Assembly (NCBI RefSeq): GCF_043555935.1
Contig: NZ_JBIGIB010000001.1
Coordinates: 434,001 to 498,000, forward strand
Direction of reading: 5' to 3'
DNA: 64,000 bases
From: Pelomonas baiyunensis
Lineage (GTDB): Bacteria; Pseudomonadota; Gammaproteobacteria; Burkholderiales; Burkholderiaceae_C
Shown here one piece after another: positions 60,667 to 64,000 of the stretch. The notes beneath the pieces are model-generated. The model saw nothing but the letters and a program-made list of their open reading frames with translations, did no database searches and had not been told where the DNA came from. The stretch's first letter is position 1, and every line of letters starts with the position of its first letter. Made by a program: the position numbers and the translations under genes.

Positions 60667-63600
60667 TCACTGGGCGACCAGGTCGCGCCACGACAGCCGT
60701 CGGGTCGGCGAAGTCAGACTCGTTGTTGGCGTCGGTGAGGACACTGTCCGGTCATTGGACAGCCGCGTGATACTGATGACCTTGTTGTTTGGCAACTTGA
60801 CCACCGAGGGGCGGGTCGCGACAGCGTCACCCAGCGAGACGCTCGTGACGTTCTGAGCTGTGCTGATGGGAGCGCCCGTGCGGTAGTCGAAGAAGTTCGC
60901 CCAGCTGCTGCCGCCGACCTTGCACAGGTTACCCGGATCAATCACGTTCGAATTGACCACCAACGTGCCCAGCGCCAATTGCGGATCTGTATTCACCCGT
61001 TCGCGGGTTTGAGGCAGGTCAACGAACCATCCACCGTCGGTCGCCAGATTGACCGTGTTTGACGTGCTCGTGCGCACGGTCTGGCCCGATGAACATGCGC
61101 TGGAATTGACTGGACACGTGCCGACGGTCAGCGTCTGCTGGACAAACGAGTTGGTGACCAGTCGCGGGTTGCCGATATCGATCGTGTTCAGACGGTCCTT
61201 GATGCCGTAGATGCTCTGTTGGCTGGTGTCGGTCAGGTCCGTGGTTCCGAGGTAGCGCCCAGTACCCACGTACACCATTGCGATCCCATTGACGTCGCCC
61301 AACTCAGGGCGAGAAGTGATGGGTTGCGAGTTGCCCGCGCCGTCCTTCAGCGTGGCAATGCGCTGCGCTTCGTAGCCGGGAGCGCCGACGTTGTCATTGA
61401 CGTCGAAGCGCCAAAGGTTGCCCAGGTTATCGCCTCCGTACACCCGCTGAATCGTGTTGTCGCTGTCGTTGTTGTCCACCCACGCCCGAATATGAGCCAG
61501 ACCGGACGGTGTGCTGGAGTTGCCAACCGGCAGCCCCAGGGCTTTGGTTTCCAGCGTCCGGATGATGCTGCCCGTGCCAGCGTTCAACACGAACAGTCGA
61601 CCATTCCCATCGCCGAGGGCACCGTTGTTGTAGCCGGACCCGAAGATCACCGCCCAGGTGCCATTGGCAAGTTTGCCGATCTCAGGCTTGCCGATGGTCA
61701 GGCCGAGGTTGTTGTTGGTGAACTCCCACATCGGCTTCGGATCCAATGGGTCGGTTACATCGATGGCCACATAGCTGCGGCCGCCTGCACCCAGGCCCGT
61801 CACCAGCATCGTGATCCATTGGCTATTGACGTAAACGTCTTGAACGACCGGCGTGCCGTCAACAAAGTACTGGTGCTGAGTGCTGTACTGCTTGTCAGCC
61901 AACTTGAACAGGTTGGGCAGGACGGCCGTCGGTACGAACGCCCAAAGCTCATCGCCGGTTGCCGCGCTGAACGCGTGCAACATGCCATCGTTCGAGCCCA
62001 CGTACACCACGCCTTGGCGGTTGGCTACTGCGGGCAGGTTCTTGAACGCGTCGTAGCCGGTGTCCCCGTAGTTCACGAGCGATTGCTTAACGTAGACCGC
62101 TTCCGAGTTGACGATGTCGCCCAACACGTGCGCACGCTTGCGGAAGTACTTGGTGGCGGTGGCCAGGTCGCCCTCGTTGGTCCGGTCGCCCGCAATGAAC
62201 TTCACCAGTGGTTCGCCGGCTGCGGCAGTTTGATCGCTCGACGAAAGGCAGTAGGCACCGTAAGCGCAAAACTGCGAAAGAGAGGCAATGGCAGAGCCGG
62301 TGAAGTACGCCTTCTCGGAACTCGTCAGTTGGCTCCATTCGAACGGCTTGCGGTTGTTGGTGCTGGCCGACGAGAACATATAAACAGTTCGCGAAGCGTT
62401 CGCATTGAGCTTGTCCCGTGCAGACCAGTCAACATTGTTGGTATCAACGATGCCGGTGGTGACGTCCAATCGCTGGCTTTGCAGCTCCCCTGACCATTCC
62501 GAAGATTTGAAGTTGGAGACGAACACTTGGTTGTCTCCCGCGGACACGTTTGGATTGCTGGTGGTTGCCGCTGCTGCAGCACCCACTTGGGCATCGATGG
62601 ACTGAAGCGCGCTCGTCAGGCCGGTGTACAGGGTCGTGGGATTGGAGGCGCTGAAATAGGTGCCCCCCCCGTTTATAGCGGCGTGCCAGAGGTCGTCAAT
62701 GGTCGTGAGGGTGTTGCTGGCCGGAATGGGCCAAGTGCAAACGCCGCTTGATTGCCAACTGCAGACCCCGGCGCTTGCGTTGGGCGTACGCCCTTGGCTG
62801 ACGTCGTAGAAGTCGCCGCGCGTATCGGTCAGGTAAGTCGGCGAGAACTGCATGTAGCCTGATGCACCCAGGCCCAGCGTGAAGGTCTTCATGACCTGCT
62901 TCTCGTCCGGCGTCACCGCGAGGTTGGTGCTGTTGCCACAGACGTCCGCACCCGTGCCGCTGCCGCTGGTGCATGCGGCCGAGCCGGTCGTCCCTGTCCG
63001 GAGGTCGGCAGACGCGTAGTACATCGCCACGTCCGCCAGGGTGTCGGACGTGGCATTCCCGTCCTGAATCGGCGGCCTGAAACTGCTGCCGCTGTCTTGG
63101 TCCCCGATGGCCGTGCTGCCATCCTTCTGCGTCGGCGTGGCGTTCTCGTTCCAGAAGCCATCCGTAGACAGGATGGTGAAGTTCTTCTGGCAAGAGTACT
63201 CAACAGGGTCTGTGACCGTCACGCTGTTCAGCGTCGTTCCGTTGAATCGTCCAGCGTAGAGTTGGCCGGCCGTTGAGAGGGCGGTGCGAAGGGGGGTGGA
63301 GTTGCTCGGAATCGCTGCAGTCAGTTTGGAGAACCAATTGGTCTTTTGCGTTCCAGAGAAGATGCCCAAATTCAAAAAGTCGGCCGACGTATTGTTGTTG
63401 ATACTCATGTAACCCACGCGCCGGTTACTGCCGATGGCGCCGAACGCCAAGCTGGCGGACGACTTCATTGACTGCATGCGGCTGTGGTAGTACGTCCACC
63501 AGTTGGCGAAGTTGGTCATCTCTTCGTCATAGGTGCAGGTGCCTGCCGCCTTGCGGGTGGCGATGTCGACGCAATCCTTGCGAGTGGAGGCTCGGCTGAA

Positions 63601-64000
63601 CGTGGCACCCGGCAGGATGTCGATACGCTGGAAGCTACCGGCAAACGTGCCGTTTTGCGTCGGTGGTGTGCCTGCAGAGTAGCCACTGAACCTGGGCGTG
63701 GCGTTGTCGAAATTGGGCGTGCAAGGGGTGGTCGTGAACGTAACTTGGTAGTTGATGTTCACGCCCCAGGGCGCATAAATCGTGACTGTCCGCCCGCTGT
63801 TCGAGGTGACCGCCGAGTACGCCGTGGCGGCGCCTGGGGTCAGGCCGTTGCTACGCGCCATGATCTGGGCTGCGATTTGCTGTCCGATTCCGTTGCGCGT
63901 GTAGTCGGGCGTTGTGGGGGCGGCCAAGATGTTGACGTTGTTCACGTTGACCGCAGTCACCGAGACGTAGCACGACGCGTTCGAAGAAATCGTGAACTGA
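60667..64000 (-). CDS. pilY1: Type IV pilus tip adhesin PilY1, 5' end beyond window
   Basis: At least 1110 residues, open through the right edge. The N-terminal visible part has von Willebrand A-like features (TILSTDGFWNEN, LADVAMYYASADLRTG, VMKTFTLGLGASGY). The C-terminal half is the PilY1 beta-propeller: VVYVGSNDGMLHAFSAATGD, ELWAFVPTAVLPNLFKLAD, VDGTPVVQDVYVNSQW, MLVTGLGAGGRSYVAIDVTD, VYGGDNLGNLWRFDVNDNVG, and TRPSVVKLPNNKVISITRLS at the end. The DNNDSDN stretch before the last blade could be the calcium site that controls pilus retraction in Pseudomonas (inference). It sits at the tip with minor pilins. The first in-window start codon (GTG 63960) is not real: the frame continues upstream with FTISSNASCYVSVTAVNVNN. 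Confidence 0.93.
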   Translation of the reverse strand, partial: QFTISSNASCYVSVTAVNVNNVNILAAPTTPDYTRNGIGQQIAAQIMARSNGLTPGAATAYSAVTSNSGRTVTIYAPWGVNINYQVTFTTTPCTPNFDNATPRFSGYSAGTPPTQNGTFAGSFQRIDILPGATFSRASTRKDCVDIATRKAAGTCTYDEEMTNFANWWTYYHSRMQSMKSSASLAFGAIGSNRRVGYMSINNNTSADFLNLGIFSGTQKTNWFSKLTAAIPSNSTPLRTALSTAGQLYAGRFNGTTLNSVTVTDPVEYSCQKNFTILSTDGFWNENATPTQKDGSTAIGDQDSGSSFRPPIQDGNATSDTLADVAMYYASADLRTGTTGSAACTSGSGTGADVCGNSTNLAVTPDEKQVMKTFTLGLGASGYMQFSPTYLTDTRGDFYDVSQGRTPNASAGVCSWQSSGVCTWPIPASNTLTTIDDLWHAAINGGGTYFSASNPTTLYTGLTSALQSIDAQVGAAAAATTSNPNVSAGDNQVFVSNFKSSEWSGELQSQRLDVTTGIVDTNNVDWSARDKLNANASRTVYMFSSASTNNRKPFEWSQLTSSEKAYFTGSAIASLSQFCAYGAYCLSSSDQTAAAGEPLVKFIAGDRTNEGDLATATKYFRKRAHVLGDIVNSEAVYVKQSLVNYGDTGYDAFKNLPAVANRQGVVYVGSNDGMLHAFSAATGDELWAFVPTAVLPNLFKLADKQYSTQHQYFVDGTPVVQDVYVNSQWITMLVTGLGAGGRSYVAIDVTDPLDPKPMWEFTNNNLGLTIGKPEIGKLANGTWAVIFGSGYNNGALGDGNGRLFVLNAGTGSIIRTLETKALGLPVGNSSTPSGLAHIRAWVDNNDSDNTIQRVYGGDNLGNLWRFDVNDNVGAPGYEAQRIATLKDGAGNSQPITSRPELGDVNGIAMVYVGTGRYLGTTDLTDTSQQSIYGIKDRLNTIDIGNPRLVTNSFVQQTLTVGTCPVNSSACSSGQTVRTSTSNTVNLATDGGWFVDLPQTRERVNTDPQLALGTLVVNSNVIDPGNLCKVGGSSWANFFDYRTGAPISTAQNVTSVSLGDAVATRPSVVKLPNNKVISITRLSNDRTVSSPTPTTSLTSPTRRLSWRDLVAQ

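Overview
The window is a high-GC chromosomal segment of a Gram-negative betaproteobacterium. It most resembles Burkholderiales of the Comamonadaceae or the Leptothrix/Rubrivivax/Sphaerotilus group. I judge this from gene content and order only: imuA-imuB-dnaE2 mutagenesis cassette, rplM-rpsI-erpA, the M23 peptidase/anmK pair divergent from tyrS, COQ7-type ubiquinone hydroxylase, Burkholderiales-type trimeric porins, pilMNOPQ-aroK-aroB-dgt-gltBD, and a PilY1 adhesin. Most of it is core genome. The only mobile-type gene is a REP-associated tyrosine transposase. There are no rRNA or tRNA genes, CRISPR arrays or prophages that I can see.

Layout. 1-2.9 kb: SOS cassette on the minus strand (dnaE2 cut by the window edge, imuB, imuA) behind a near-consensus LexA box. 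3-6 kb: SrkA-like kinase, DUF2726 membrane protein, GNAT acetyltransferase. 6.1-7.4 kb: rplM-rpsI, a terminator, erpA. 7.5-11.4 kb: M23 peptidase and anmK (cell-wall remodelling and recycling), divergent from tyrS. 11.5-16.9 kb: Tricorn-like protease, 5'-nucleotidase, Lon-like AAA ATPase. 16.9-17.2 kb: a non-coding tract with two copies of a hairpin-bearing repeat. 17.2-28.4 kb: a complete type II secretion locus, gspGHIJKLMNDEF on the minus strand with gspC divergent. 28.5-32.5 kb: a CobT-fold protein, ilvA, a probable small RNA, an OsmC protein and coq7. 32.7-39.2 kb: two porins, then a peptide-type ABC transporter (two permeases, two ATPases, no binding protein). 39.2-42.1 kb: lptM (very short), cyaY and penicillin-binding protein 1A. 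42.4-52.8 kb: pilMNOPQ, a large Ig-repeat lipoprotein, aroK, aroB, dgt. 52.8-53.7 kb: the RAYT gene with flanking repeats. 53.7-60 kb: gltB-gltD. 60-64 kb: a TonB-like small protein and pilY1, which runs off the right edge.

Envelope function dominates. The window encodes two secretins (GspD, PilQ) with their inner-membrane partners, a pilus-tip adhesin, PBP1A next to pilM, LptM (which helps LptD mature), two porins and a wall hydrolase. The least explained items are: (1) a short RNA gene upstream of ilvA with two exposed anti-Shine-Dalgarno stretches; (2) a CobT-fold protein whose two signature acidic residues are replaced; (3) the small TonB-like protein behind pilY1; (4) the Ig-repeat lipoprotein between pilQ and aroK; (5) an apparent CTG start codon for aroK.
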